64,000 bases of DNA from Methyloprofundus sp. (lineage in GTDB: Bacteria > Pseudomonadota > Gammaproteobacteria > Methylococcales > Methylomonadaceae): the NCBI GenBank assembly GCA_012960135.1, contig DUBW01000073.1:1-64000 (forward strand), written 5' to 3'. The translations under genes and the position numbers were made by a program. The notes under the pieces were generated by a model. That model made no database searches. It was given only the letters and a program-made list of their open reading frames with translations, and was not told where the DNA came from. The first letter of the stretch is position 1. Every line of letters begins with the position of its first letter. This document shows positions 32,562 through 42,426 of this stretch, one piece after another.

Positions 32562-34155
32562 GGCATATGACGTTGTTATTATGGGCGGTGGATTATCCGG
32601 GCTGACATTAGCCATTCAACTTAAGCGAAGAATAGTTAATCTGCGCATTCTGATTGCCGAAAAAGCTGCTTACCCTATGCCTGAAGCCGCCCATAAAGTA
32701 GGCGAATCTTCGGTAGAGATCGCCAGTTATTATTTTGACAAAATTTTGGGTTTAAAAGCTGAGCTGGAAAAGGAACTGCCCAAACTGGGGCTACGGTTTT
32801 TCTACAGTTATCAGGGGAATCAGGATATTGAGCAACGAATTGAACTGGGTCCGAGCACTTTTCCTGCCTCAAAAAGCTACCAAATAGATCGGGGCCGGTT
32901 TGAAAATTCATTGATTCAGCGTTGTCAGAAGCTAGGCGTCGATTTTCAGGGTAGCTGTAAAATCAAAGACTTTACTCTGGGTAAAAATGACCATCAAATT
33001 AATCTACTAAAAAATGATCAGGAAATTTCTCTGCGCAGTAAATGGCTGATTGATGCCAGTGGCAGAATGAGCCTGCTGAAAAGAAAGTTAAAACTGACAA
33101 AACCCGCTTATCATGATCTAAATGCCTCTTGGTTCAGAATTAATCATCAGTTCAAAGTTGATGATTGGGTAAGCAGTCAGGGATGGCAAGACCGGGTTCA
33201 AGAGCCTAGGTGGCTGAGCACCAATCATTTGTTAGGTAAAGGCTACTGGGTGTGGATCATTCCTCTGGCATCAGGGGCAACCAGCATTGGTATTGTCGCG
33301 GATCCTAAATTTCACCCCTATGCAGAATTTAATACTTTTGAGAGAGCAATGCAGTGGCTAAAAAAGTATGAGCCACAGTTTGCCAGAATTATTGCCCCGC
33401 ATCTTGATGCGTTCCAGGATTTTCTCACGTTGAAACATTATTCCTATAACTGCAAAAAAATGTTCTCGGCGGATGGTTGGGCGATTACCGGTGATGCCGG
33501 TGTCTTTCTTGATCCATTTTATTCGCCTGGCAGTGATTTTATCGCCATGAATAATTGCTTTATAACCGAGCAGGTCGTTAAGCAATATGCCGGAGAGGAC
33601 ATTGCTTTGCAAGCTGCGCAATATGAAAAAATATTCCGTACCTTGTTCTTAGCCTTTGGTCCTGTTTATGAAGATCAATACGCTATTATGGGTAATGCCA
33701 AGGTGATGAGTATAAAAGTTATTTGGGACTTCACTCTATACTGGAGCGGTATTGCGCTATTGTTTTTCAGAAACAAATTAACAGACCTGAAATTTATGCA
33801 ATCGGCTGCCATCCAATTGCAGCAGATTTACCAACTAAATATCCAGGTGCAGGGGTTTTTCCGCGAGTGGGCTGGGGTAGATTTGTCCACTGATGAGATG
33901 AGTCATACCTTTATAAACTACAGCTATATCGGATTTGTGCAGCAATTAAATAAGGACTTGCATAAGGAGTTGACTGACGCAGAATTAGAGCAACAACTTG
34001 TGCAGAACATTGCCTTTATCAAGGAGTTGGCAAATGAAATTGCGACTGAAGTAACAGGGTTTTATCCTGAGTTAAAAGAATATGCACCCGAAATGCAAGA
34101 ACGTAGTTCTAATCATTTACAAGATGTTTTTGCTCAGTTGGGGAATAGGCTTTAG
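32554..34155 (+). CDS. Flavin-dependent halogenase-like protein (FDH-like #1)
   Basis: GGGLSGL nucleotide-binding motif, HKVGESSVE, and WVWIIP (WxWxIP) in GKGYWVWIIPLASGATSIGIV; Met at 32554 overlaps previous ORF end. Confidence 0.75.
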   Translation: MLKAYDVVIMGGGLSGLTLAIQLKRRIVNLRILIAEKAAYPMPEAAHKVGESSVEIASYYFDKILGLKAELEKELPKLGLRFFYSYQGNQDIEQRIELGPSTFPASKSYQIDRGRFENSLIQRCQKLGVDFQGSCKIKDFTLGKNDHQINLLKNDQEISLRSKWLIDASGRMSLLKRKLKLTKPAYHDLNASWFRINHQFKVDDWVSSQGWQDRVQEPRWLSTNHLLGKGYWVWIIPLASGATSIGIVADPKFHPYAEFNTFERAMQWLKKYEPQFARIIAPHLDAFQDFLTLKHYSYNCKKMFSADGWAITGDAGVFLDPFYSPGSDFIAMNNCFITEQVVKQYAGEDIALQAAQYEKIFRTLFLAFGPVYEDQYAIMGNAKVMSIKVIWDFTLYWSGIALLFFRNKLTDLKFMQSAAIQLQQIYQLNIQVQGFFREWAGVDLSTDEMSHTFINYSYIGFVQQLNKDLHKELTDAELEQQLVQNIAFIKELANEIATEVTGFYPELKEYAPEMQERSSNHLQDVFAQLGNRL

Positions 34156-34164
34156 CCTACTCCC
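34141..34164. repeat. Palindrome GGGAATAGGCTTTAGCCTACTCCC at convergent gene ends
   Basis: Near-perfect inverted repeat containing the stop codons of both flanking genes. Confidence 0.75.
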
Positions 34165-35452
34165 CAATTTGTGATTTGAATTTAGCAAAGGCCCAGTTTT
34201 CTTTGAATTCGAGCGCAATATTGACCAAGTACAGTATTTTGAAGGCAAGTAAAGGAAGTTTGATTTTAGAATTGTTATAAGCATCACCTGCCAGAACAGA
34301 GATAACTGCCGACTTTAGTTTTTGTTTAACTGGGTGCTGGCTGGCTTCATCGGATGACATTAATAACTTGTGTAAAGCAGGGCTGTTAAAGCGATAGATA
34401 AACCAGCAAAAGGCTTTAATTTCCTCTTTCACGGATTGTTCAAATTGCTTGATCAGTAGCCTGTTGTCAGTCGTGCTGTTTAGTACCTGGTCAACGAGTT
34501 CGGCCCCTCGCGTAGCACTTTGCATGGCTAGGTAGACTCCACTGGAAAACACCGGGTCGACAAATGCATAGGCATCACCGATCAGTAAAAAATCATCACC
34601 GGACATAATACTGGATTGATAAGAATAATTACCTGTCGCCTGAGCCGGGCCATCGAGTTGTGCATAATTTAGCCGCTGACTGAGTTCAGGAATTAGCTTG
34701 ATGGTTTGCAGAAGAAAATCATCTAATGAATCTAGCCGGGTTTTCAGGTAGTCGGGCCAGCAGACACAGCCGATGCTAGTCATGCCGTCTTTGAGTGGGA
34801 TCAACCATATCCAGCCATGTTGAAACCAGTAAATACTGATGTTTCCAGCATCTTTACCTGTTCTTCGTGTGACTTTATCAAAGTGGCCATAAATAGCTGC
34901 CATTTTATGTTTAGGATTTTTTTGTTTGCTTTGCAGTTGTTGAGCCAGAACAGTGTCGCGTCCGGAGGCATCAACAAGGTAACGGGCGTTGTATTCATAA
35001 GCTTTTCCTTGCTCATCCATTGCCTGGATTTTTTTTGCTGAGCTATGCAAGTCAACGCTGGTAACTGTTATGCCTTCGAGCGCTGTGACGCCTTTTTTCT
35101 GACAGTTTCTAAATAATAGTTCATCCAGTTCCGAGCGCCTGACTTGGTAGGCAAATGCAGGGCTGTTATTAGTCGCTTTGGAAAAATAGAAAATGTCCTG
35201 TGCCAGGGAGGTTTTTAAGGAATTAAATTCAGCTGCATATTTTTTAATACCTATTGCATCCACCTGTTCCAGTACGCCGAGTCTGGAAAACAGAGGTAAG
35301 TTCATCGGCAATAAGGACTCACCAATATGAAAACGGGGGTGATGCATTTTTTCCAGCAGGCAAACACTATGCCCTTTTTCTGCAAGTAAGCTGGCAATTG
35401 TCGTCCCAGCAGGACCGCCGCCTATGACGAGAACATCAAAGACAGGCGGCAT
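34157..35452 (-). CDS. Flavin-dependent halogenase-like protein (FDH-like #2)
   Basis: GGGPAGTTIASLLAEKGHSVCLLEKMHHPRFHIGESLLP; WIWLIP (WxWxIP) motif; GDAYAFVDPVFSSGVYLAMQSA. Confidence 0.8.
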   Translation of the reverse strand: MPPVFDVLVIGGGPAGTTIASLLAEKGHSVCLLEKMHHPRFHIGESLLPMNLPLFSRLGVLEQVDAIGIKKYAAEFNSLKTSLAQDIFYFSKATNNSPAFAYQVRRSELDELLFRNCQKKGVTALEGITVTSVDLHSSAKKIQAMDEQGKAYEYNARYLVDASGRDTVLAQQLQSKQKNPKHKMAAIYGHFDKVTRRTGKDAGNISIYWFQHGWIWLIPLKDGMTSIGCVCWPDYLKTRLDSLDDFLLQTIKLIPELSQRLNYAQLDGPAQATGNYSYQSSIMSGDDFLLIGDAYAFVDPVFSSGVYLAMQSATRGAELVDQVLNSTTDNRLLIKQFEQSVKEEIKAFCWFIYRFNSPALHKLLMSSDEASQHPVKQKLKSAVISVLAGDAYNNSKIKLPLLAFKILYLVNIALEFKENWAFAKFKSQIGE

Positions 35453-36172
35453 TTAGGCCATGGCTCCATTGATATTGATAATCTGTCCTGAAATATAGCT
35501 GGCTTCATCCGAACAGAGAAAGGCGGCAAGTGCGGCAACTTCCTCGGGCTTACCGGCGCGCTTCATCGGGACGATATTTTTTATCGCCTGAGCATCAAAA
35601 CTGTTCTCTGTCATACTGCCTTGAATAATGCCCGGAGCAATGGCATTTACCGTGATTTTGCGTGAAGCTAGTTCCTGCGCGAGTGACTTGGTTGCACCGT
35701 TTAACGCCGCTTTTGCTGCAGAGTAATTGCACTGGCCACGGTTGCCCATCACGCCCGCGATAGATGACATATTGATAATACGGCCCCAGCGACTTTGTAT
35801 CATCGGCATCAATAAAGGTTGAGTCACATTATAAAAGCCATTAAGCGACACATCGATTACTTTACTCCAGTTTTCCCGGCTCATTCCCGCAAGGGGAGCG
35901 TCACGATGGATGCCCGCATTATTAATAATAATCTGGATTAGCCCTGATTCGGATAGCTTTTTCAATGTCGTTTCTGTACCTATCGCATCACAGACATCGA
36001 AAGCACAAGCCTCGGCTGAGCCACCGCCTTGATTAATGGTATCGGCAATAGACTGTGCCTTATCAAGGTTGTGATTGCTGTGCACAATGACGTGTATATT
36101 TTCGCCAGCGAGGCGTTGGCATAGGGCGGAGCCGATATCGCCACTACCGCCGGTAATCAGTGCTTTTTTCAT
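35453..36172 (-). CDS. 3-ketoacyl-ACP reductase (FabG/ApeQ-like)
   Basis: KKALITGGSGDIGSALCQRLAGE, INMSSIAGVMGNRGQCNYSAAKAAL; last residues SYISGQIININGAMA. Confidence 0.9.
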   Translation of the reverse strand: MKKALITGGSGDIGSALCQRLAGENIHVIVHSNHNLDKAQSIADTINQGGGSAEACAFDVCDAIGTETTLKKLSESGLIQIIINNAGIHRDAPLAGMSRENWSKVIDVSLNGFYNVTQPLLMPMIQSRWGRIINMSSIAGVMGNRGQCNYSAAKAALNGATKSLAQELASRKITVNAIAPGIIQGSMTENSFDAQAIKNIVPMKRAGKPEEVAALAAFLCSDEASYISGQIININGAMA

Positions 36173-36603
36173 GCTTGGGTATGAATGACAGTTGCCCGGG
36201 CATCAAGTAGTAAAATACCTTGATCATCGGTAATATTAAAAGAATAGACTGCCCCATTTTCTATTTTTAGTTCAGCGCTCGCTTGGATATGTAAAGCGCC
36301 CGTGACGGAATTCATGCTATCGATATAAAAATGAGCACCCCGCACGGCCGCGAGATAGCCAGGTGAAGATTTACCGGAGAGCAGGCCGCCATGTATGGCC
36401 ATGGATTGAGCGCCGTACTCTATCAGGTGCATTACGGAAAGACCGTCACCCATACGTAACGGGTTTTCGCTAGCTAAATGAGTGCGGGTGGTGCATTGAA
36501 TATGGTGCGTACTCCATGCGTCTACCTGATCAATTAATCTCATTGATCCTGCGTGTGGAATTAGGTGGGCAAACTGCTCCTGGTTTAAATGTTTATCGCT
36601 CAT
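36169..36603 (-). CDS. ApeP-like 3-hydroxyacyl-ACP dehydratase (hotdog)
   Basis: LIPHAGSMRLIDQVDAW and LIEYGAQSMAIHGGLLSG resemble APE-cluster dehydratases; ORF extends to 36621. Confidence 0.8.
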   Translation of the reverse strand: MSDKHLNQEQFAHLIPHAGSMRLIDQVDAWSTHHIQCTTRTHLASENPLRMGDGLSVMHLIEYGAQSMAIHGGLLSGKSSPGYLAAVRGAHFYIDSMNSVTGALHIQASAELKIENGAVYSFNITDDQGILLLDARATVIHTQA

Positions 36604-37501
36604 TTTTCTGCCAATAATCATAAAAATTAAACCAGTTATAAGGTGTTTCCAGCATTTGTTTTTCTAGTATATCAACATATTGCTGAGTATAGGCTTGTAT
36701 ATCCTGTTGTCTGGTTTTTCTATTCAGGATGACCTCTTCTGCGAGTAATTCAAAGTGAATTTTATAATGGTTGCCGCCTAGGTAGATACCAAAAAACACA
36801 ATCAATGGTACCTTTAAGGCAGAAGCAAGCAGAACCGGAGCAGTCGACATTTTAACCGGCTCGCCTAACAACGTGCAGATTACCGTTTTCTCATTGCCTT
36901 TACCTAAAATACGATCCCCTAAGAGACCGACTGTTGTGCCGCTGTCGATGGCCTCTTTTACCTTTAATAGTCCGCTGGGAGAACCATCTAAAGAAATAAG
37001 TGTGTCGGCAACATCTGGGTTTAATGCATTGAGCACCTGTACCATCATTGGTGCCTGTTGTTCATACATCAGGATTTTTATCGGCAAGGGATAGTTGCTT
37101 ACGGCATAACTACGAAGGACCTCAAAACTACCAATATGACTGCCGAGGAGAAGACAGCCCACGCCATTTCGACTATAACTTAAGGGAATATTTTCAGCCG
37201 GAAACTGGATCTTTAATTTTTCAAATTGAGTGGTTAGCAAATAAACACGATCCAGGATAGTTGAAGCAAATGCGTGTATATGTTTTGCGCTATCCAGCCA
37301 AGTCACCTTACGCTTTAGTACTCTTGCCAGGTATTGTTGAGAGGCTTTGCGCTGTGAATTGGCGAATAATAAGAAGTACAAGGTAATCGGATATAGTAGC
37401 AGGCGAGCAACTGGGCGACCAAGGCGTAAGGCAATCCAGCGTATCGTTAGTAAAGTAAGCGGGGTACCGCGTTCTTTGCTATCTTGCCAGGGATTATTCA
37501 T
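36593..37501 (-). CDS. LpxL/HtrB-like lysophospholipid acyltransferase
   Basis: GCLLLGSHIGSFEVLRSYA, VGLLGDRILG; NPWQDSKERGTPLTLLTIRWIALRLGRPVARLLLYPITLYFLLF. Start at 37501 preferred. Confidence 0.8.
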   Translation of the reverse strand: MNNPWQDSKERGTPLTLLTIRWIALRLGRPVARLLLYPITLYFLLFANSQRKASQQYLARVLKRKVTWLDSAKHIHAFASTILDRVYLLTTQFEKLKIQFPAENIPLSYSRNGVGCLLLGSHIGSFEVLRSYAVSNYPLPIKILMYEQQAPMMVQVLNALNPDVADTLISLDGSPSGLLKVKEAIDSGTTVGLLGDRILGKGNEKTVICTLLGEPVKMSTAPVLLASALKVPLIVFFGIYLGGNHYKIHFELLAEEVILNRKTRQQDIQAYTQQYVDILEKQMLETPYNWFNFYDYWQKNER

Positions 37502-37817
37502 GTTTAGCCCCTGGTAAATTCTGCAGCATAATTGAGCCGGTCGCGAGTACGTCAGTGCCACGAGTACAGGAAAACTTTATGTTTTTTACTGAAGAGGATT
37601 GCTTGAGCTGAATAGAAAAATCTTCGCCGGGGCGTAAAGGGTGTAAAAATTTTGCCTGAGCTAAAGTATTTATCTGATAAGCAGGGAGCCATGCAAGTAG
37701 TTGTTGTTGCACGAAGGTTAAGATAATTACACCTGGAACAATGGGATTGTCTGGAAAGTGTCCTGCAAAGCAAGGGTGTGTCGCTTCGATGCAATAAGTT
37801 TGTTTATTTTCCAACAA
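37494..37817 (-). CDS. ApeI/FabZ-like hotdog dehydratase
   Basis: THPCFAGHFPDNPIVPGVIIL (FabZ-type HxxxxGHFPxxPIxPG). Confidence 0.8.
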   Translation of the reverse strand: MLENKQTYCIEATHPCFAGHFPDNPIVPGVIILTFVQQQLLAWLPAYQINTLAQAKFLHPLRPGEDFSIQLKQSSSVKNIKFSCTRGTDVLATGSIMLQNLPGAKHE

Positions 37818-39138
37818 GTTGTGTCCCTATTAATAGCTCAAGTTCAGTTTTATTGATTTTGCCCATGTTATTACGCGGTATGGCGGTGACAGAATAAATA
37901 GCACGCGGAAGAAAGACTTCATCGGTGGCTTGTTTTAAATGCTGAATAATTGTTTTTTTGGGTAACTGGCTAACAACCAGGGCAGATAAACGTTCATTTT
38001 TACTGCAAAAGAATATACCATCTTCAATGCCATTGATTGATATAAGCTGTTGATTAAGATCATTAAGTGATGCTCTTTTGCCGGCAATTTTTATTAAATC
38101 TGTCGAGCGCCCCAGCAGGGTAAAAAACCCCTTGTTATCTATACTAAAATTATCATCTAAAATCTGTGCTTTGGCAATATGCCCTCCCTGTAAAACAAAT
38201 TGTTGCTGCTGTTGTTTTAACTGGATGGTAGCGTACGGTCGCCACTTTGCCGAGAGTGTCGCGCGACGTGAGGCAAAAGATAGAGTTTCGGTACTACCAA
38301 GTAACTCAAATACTGGCGCGTGCAGTTTCTGTTCTATTTGTTCTGCCAGCAAGGAATCCATCGGAGCTGTTGAGGATAGAGTGAATTGTATGGCAGGCCA
38401 TTTCCCCTGAGTTTGACTGCAACTTTTTAAATGCCGTGGTGTTGAAATCAGAATGCATTGCGAGCCTAAGCCTTGCAGGGTATGGCGTATATCTTCTGGG
38501 TAAAAAGGGCGACTATTATGTAGCACCAACTGTGAATAGAGTACCCAGAAGAATGAGGTCTCCAGCCCGTACATATGTTGCATGGGGACCGTAGATACGA
38601 CAGTCATTTGTTTGTCATTTAAGGCAAAGCGCTGCAGTGCTAATTTAGCAGAATCCCGAAATTCTCGCCAGGTTTTTGGGGACGCTTTAGGTTTTCCAGT
38701 GCTACCTGAAGTAAACGAGATCGATAGGATGCGATCTATATCGATTAGTGGGAATGGGTTGTTGTTTTTTTTCAACAAGTCATAAGTGATAATAAAACTG
38801 GCATTGGCTTTATTGTCGCTTAATATATAGCTTTGCGGATAATTCTGTTGTAAATCCTGTAAGGTTTTTGGGGCCTGGTTTGCAGGCAGTAAGGATATTT
38901 GCTTACGAATGCAAACAGCAAGGTAGGCTACGATAAACAGATAGCGATCCTGGCATAGGTTAATGGCGTAGTTACCATTTGGTAATTTTTCACTGATTGC
39001 CATAGCATCAGCCATTAAATCGGTGCGACTCATATTGCCTGAGGAACAAATGCAAAAAGGCTGCTCTAGTGTTTTTTCTAAGCTATCGGTTAAAGAAACA
39101 GTGTGAGGGTTGTGTTCTGTCACGTTAAGAGAGGCCAA
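37804..39138 (-). CDS. AMP-dependent acyl ligase, ApeH/XanA2-like
   Basis: ISFTSGSTGKPKASPKTW, ELLGSTETLSFASRR, GRSTDLIKIAGKRASL; head of the minus-strand APE-like operon. Confidence 0.85.
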   Translation of the reverse strand: MASLNVTEHNPHTVSLTDSLEKTLEQPFCICSSGNMSRTDLMADAMAISEKLPNGNYAINLCQDRYLFIVAYLAVCIRKQISLLPANQAPKTLQDLQQNYPQSYILSDNKANASFIITYDLLKKNNNPFPLIDIDRILSISFTSGSTGKPKASPKTWREFRDSAKLALQRFALNDKQMTVVSTVPMQHMYGLETSFFWVLYSQLVLHNSRPFYPEDIRHTLQGLGSQCILISTPRHLKSCSQTQGKWPAIQFTLSSTAPMDSLLAEQIEQKLHAPVFELLGSTETLSFASRRATLSAKWRPYATIQLKQQQQQFVLQGGHIAKAQILDDNFSIDNKGFFTLLGRSTDLIKIAGKRASLNDLNQQLISINGIEDGIFFCSKNERLSALVVSQLPKKTIIQHLKQATDEVFLPRAIYSVTAIPRNNMGKINKTELELLIGTQLVGK

Positions 39139-39337
39139 TTAACAAAATGAATAATTATACAGGATACTTGACAAGAAAGGCTTAGGGAGTGGATTTACAG
39201 TGAGTTATTAAACCATTACAACGGGTTGGATCCCCCGTTCTACAGAGAGACTCATTCAAGAGTAAGAGCAGGATTTGAACTATGCTAAAATATTCAGTTA
39301 TTGAAGGCGAGGGATGTTAAACCTGTTTTTTTAATTA

Positions 39338-40336
39338 ATGATAAGTCAAGAGAGAAGTTGCTCATATATTGTTAGCCTGCTATTGGTCGTTATTATATGG
39401 TGTGGCTGGTTATTTTATACCTACCCGGATAGCTGGACCGTTATTCATAGTTATTGGCAAGTCACAGTAACCATGATCTTTGGTTCTGTTATTGCAGGTG
39501 CAACCAGTGAGGGCGGTGGTGCTATTGCTTTTCCTGTTTTTACTAAGGTTTTGCATATCCCGCCGGCTGATGCGAAGGTTTTTTCCCTGGCGATACAAAG
39601 TGTCGGTATGGTTGCGGCCTCCATTGCGATTATAATGATGCGCGCTAAGGTGTTATGGCGTGTGATCGTCTGGGTGAGTCTGGGGGGCTGGGTAGGTATG
39701 ATTATAGGATCTGTGTTCTTATCTCCCTTGTTAGCACCCGCAATGATAAGGATGTTATTTACTATTATGGCCATTAGTCTGGCATTTACTCTTATTCGGC
39801 TAAGTACAGGCTTTCGTCTTAATTATCTAAAAATGCCTGAAATAACAATCAGGGAGATCGCAATTTTATTGACAGTGGGTATTGTGGGCGGGGTGATTTC
39901 TGGACTAGTCGGAAGTGGGATCGATATGCTTTGCTTTTCAGTGCTGGTGCTACTGTTTCGCATCAGCGAAAGTATCGCGACACCGACCTCGGTTATTTTA
40001 ATGGCTATTAATTCTGTTTTTGGGGTGTTGCTGCATATTTATTTTTTTGATGGCATAAATACCCAGGTGCAAGCCTATTGGCTAGCTGCGGTTCCTGTGG
40101 TAGTGGTGGGCGCACCCTTAGGTGCATATCTTTGTAGTCGTATGCATTATTTACATATTCGATATTTGTTAATCGCATTAATTTGTATTGAGTTAGTCAC
40201 CTCCCTCTGGTTGTTATATTTTGATAGGAAATTGATTATTTTTAGTATCAGTACCTTAATATTGTTTTTAGCTATTATGATTTCGATGAGTAGAGCGCGT
40301 TGTTATATGCGAACCTCTGAGCAGGAGTGCGTGTGA
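39338..40336 (+). CDS. TauE/SafE (TSUP) family permease
   Basis: Multi-TM; VIAGATSEGGGAIAFPVFTKVLHIPPADAKVFSLAIQSVGM and GVISGLVGSGIDMLCFSVLVLLF. Confidence 0.8.
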   Translation: MISQERSCSYIVSLLLVVIIWCGWLFYTYPDSWTVIHSYWQVTVTMIFGSVIAGATSEGGGAIAFPVFTKVLHIPPADAKVFSLAIQSVGMVAASIAIIMMRAKVLWRVIVWVSLGGWVGMIIGSVFLSPLLAPAMIRMLFTIMAISLAFTLIRLSTGFRLNYLKMPEITIREIAILLTVGIVGGVISGLVGSGIDMLCFSVLVLLFRISESIATPTSVILMAINSVFGVLLHIYFFDGINTQVQAYWLAAVPVVVVGAPLGAYLCSRMHYLHIRYLLIALICIELVTSLWLLYFDRKLIIFSISTLILFLAIMISMSRARCYMRTSEQECV

Positions 40337-41112
40337 TTAAATATTGCTGGGAGTGGTTGCTTTACTTATGGTTACTTGTCTACTGGACGGTTACTTCGGT
40401 AAGCATTTCTGTTGTAGGCACTGTGTTGTATTGGCTGTTGCCACAAAAATATGCGCACATATGCGGGCGTTTTATATTGCAAAAAGACTTTCAGCTATTT
40501 ATTTTTATATTAAAAATTACCGGCTTGCTTATTTTAGAAGATGAACAATTAAGAAGTCTGGCAAACAAGCAAGAAGCAATGATTGTTGCACCTAATCATG
40601 TCGCCTTGTGGGATGTTGTTTTTATAGTGGCGCGGGTGCCGAATCTTATTTGTATTATGAAAGAAAGCATCCTTAGAAACCCATTATTTGGTGGGGGAGC
40701 ATCGTATCTTGCTGGCTACCTTCCTGTTAGATCAATTACGCAAATGTTAAAGTTAGCTAAAACACGGTTAAAGGCTGGTGAGCAGTTGTTATTGTTTCCT
40801 GAGGGTACACGGACGAAAACAGACGTACAGTGGTTGAATCCTTTAAAAGGGGGGGGCGCTTTATTAGCTAAACAGGCGGCTGTGCCTGTCGTTCCTGTCT
40901 TTATTCGAAGTAATACTCGGTTTTTTGAAAAAGGCTGGCCTTTCTATAGGAAACCTGACTTTCCCTTAGAAATTAATATTAGTGTGGGGGAGTCTATTAT
41001 TCTTGCCGAGGGTGAGTCGGTACAGAAATTTTCTCTGCGTTTGGAAGCAATCTTTATTGATGAGTTATCCAGATCTCATCCTTTGCGTAGAGTACAAAAT
41101 AATGAATTATGA
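40327..41112 (+). CDS. 1-acylglycerol-3-phosphate acyltransferase (PlsC)-like
   Basis: NHVALWD (HxxxxD) and LFPEGTRTK motifs; translationally overlaps both neighbours. Confidence 0.85.
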   Translation: MRVIKYCWEWLLYLWLLVYWTVTSVSISVVGTVLYWLLPQKYAHICGRFILQKDFQLFIFILKITGLLILEDEQLRSLANKQEAMIVAPNHVALWDVVFIVARVPNLICIMKESILRNPLFGGGASYLAGYLPVRSITQMLKLAKTRLKAGEQLLLFPEGTRTKTDVQWLNPLKGGGALLAKQAAVPVVPVFIRSNTRFFEKGWPFYRKPDFPLEINISVGESIILAEGESVQKFSLRLEAIFIDELSRSHPLRRVQNNEL

Positions 41113-41885
41113 GTGATAAGAGCCAGATATCCAGTAGTCACCTGGTTTTAATTCCTAGTTATAACACCGGGAAATTATTAACAGACACGGTAGAGGAAGC
41201 TGTGCAGCAATGGCAGCCTGTCTGGGTCGTTATTGATGGGAGTGATGATGGTAGTGAGACGTTGCTAGAGCCTCTTCAGGTACTATACCCGGATCTATTG
41301 TTAGTGATTAAAACTAGTGAAAACAGAGGTAAAGGAGCCGCAATATTAGAGGGGGTTACCTTGGCTAAAGAGGCTGGGTTTACCCATGTGTTGACCATGG
41401 ATGCAGACTATCAACACCCCGCGAGTTTTATCAGACAATTTATGCAGGCCTCTGCTGCTAATTTAGCCGCAATGGTTTTAGGTGAACCACAGTTTGATGA
41501 ATCTGCGCCTATGATTCGTGTTAAGGGGCGAAAAATTTCAAACTGGTGGGCAAACCTGGAAACCCTGGGTGCAGGAATACATGATTCCTTATTTGGTATG
41601 CGGGTTTACCCGATCGCAGATTTAATCGCGGTAATGCACTCTACGCGTTGGGCCAGACGCTTTGATTTTGATCCCGAAGTAGCTGTGCGCATGGCTTGGA
41701 GGGGTGTGCCTGTCGTTAATATCGAAACGCCTGTGCGCTATCTCTCGAAACAAGAGGGTGGCGTAAGTCAGTTTAAGTATGGACGAGATAATGTGTTGTT
41801 AACTGGAATGCATATCCGTTTATTTTTAGGCTTTTTATTTCGGTTACCAAATTTATTACGTATCAACAAGGAGAGTAGACTTTAG
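41109..41885 (+). CDS. Family 2 glycosyltransferase, APE-cluster type
   Basis: LVLIPSYNTGKLL, VVIDGSDDGS, NRGKGAAILEGV, LTMDADYQHP. Confidence 0.88.
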   Translation: MSDKSQISSSHLVLIPSYNTGKLLTDTVEEAVQQWQPVWVVIDGSDDGSETLLEPLQVLYPDLLLVIKTSENRGKGAAILEGVTLAKEAGFTHVLTMDADYQHPASFIRQFMQASAANLAAMVLGEPQFDESAPMIRVKGRKISNWWANLETLGAGIHDSLFGMRVYPIADLIAVMHSTRWARRFDFDPEVAVRMAWRGVPVVNIETPVRYLSKQEGGVSQFKYGRDNVLLTGMHIRLFLGFLFRLPNLLRINKESRL

Positions 41886-41890
41886 TCTAC
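41875..41890. repeat. REP-like palindrome GTAGACTTTAGTCTAC
   Basis: Near-perfect palindrome with CTTTAG core; overlaps the stop codon of the GT2 gene. Confidence 0.65.
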
Positions 41891-41926
41891 ATGCACCGTG
41901 ATGTAAATAGCCGAAAAACCATTAGA

Positions 41927-41998
41927 TAAGGCACCTGGAAATTAATAATCGTCTAATATTTGGGCAGGATTTTTGTTTGTTTCTAGATGCTTAGGTAT
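41927..41998. repeat. Degenerate copy of the GGYACCTGGAAATWAATAA inverted-repeat element
   Basis: AAGGCACCTGGAAATTAATAAT ... TTGTTTGTTTCTAGATGCTTAGG; homologous to 58830..58890. Confidence 0.5.
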
Positions 41999-42039
41999 GA
42001 GTTAGAATAATTAAGCTTCCTTTTGCAGCTAGTCTTGAT

Positions 42040-42055
42040 GTAGGCTAAGGCCTAC
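42040..42055. repeat. REP-like palindrome GTAGGCTAAGGCCTAC
   Basis: Palindrome with GTAG/CTAC ends; same family as 41875..41890. Confidence 0.55.
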
Positions 42056-42156
42056 TCCTCAGCTGATAACGCTATTTAATTTACGAACTCTGCTACGAAT
42101 TTTTAGAGAAAATAAGGTAAAATACCAGCAATTTTTTAGTTTGAATAAAGGGAAAT

Positions 42157-42420
42157 ATGTCACAAGAATTAGTTGCAGAATTAAAAGTATTATTGATTGA
42201 AGGCTTACATTTAGAAGATGTCACAGCAGAAGAAATTATTCCCGGTGAACCCTTGTTTGGTGAGGGGCTAGGTCTGGATTCAATTGATGCCTTAGAGATT
42301 GCAGTGCTACTGGACCGGAAATATGGGGTCAAAATCACCTCTGAAGATGATCGCAATCAGGAGATTTTTGCATCATTGAATTCCCTGGCTGAATTTGTCG
42401 CGGAAAATAGAAACAAATAG
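42157..42420 (+). CDS. Acyl carrier protein (APE-type)
   Basis: LFGEGLGLDSIDALEIAVLLDRKYGV: phosphopantetheine DS motif. Confidence 0.92.
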   Translation: MSQELVAELKVLLIEGLHLEDVTAEEIIPGEPLFGEGLGLDSIDALEIAVLLDRKYGVKITSEDDRNQEIFASLNSLAEFVAENRNK

Positions 42421-42426
42421 GGTATT

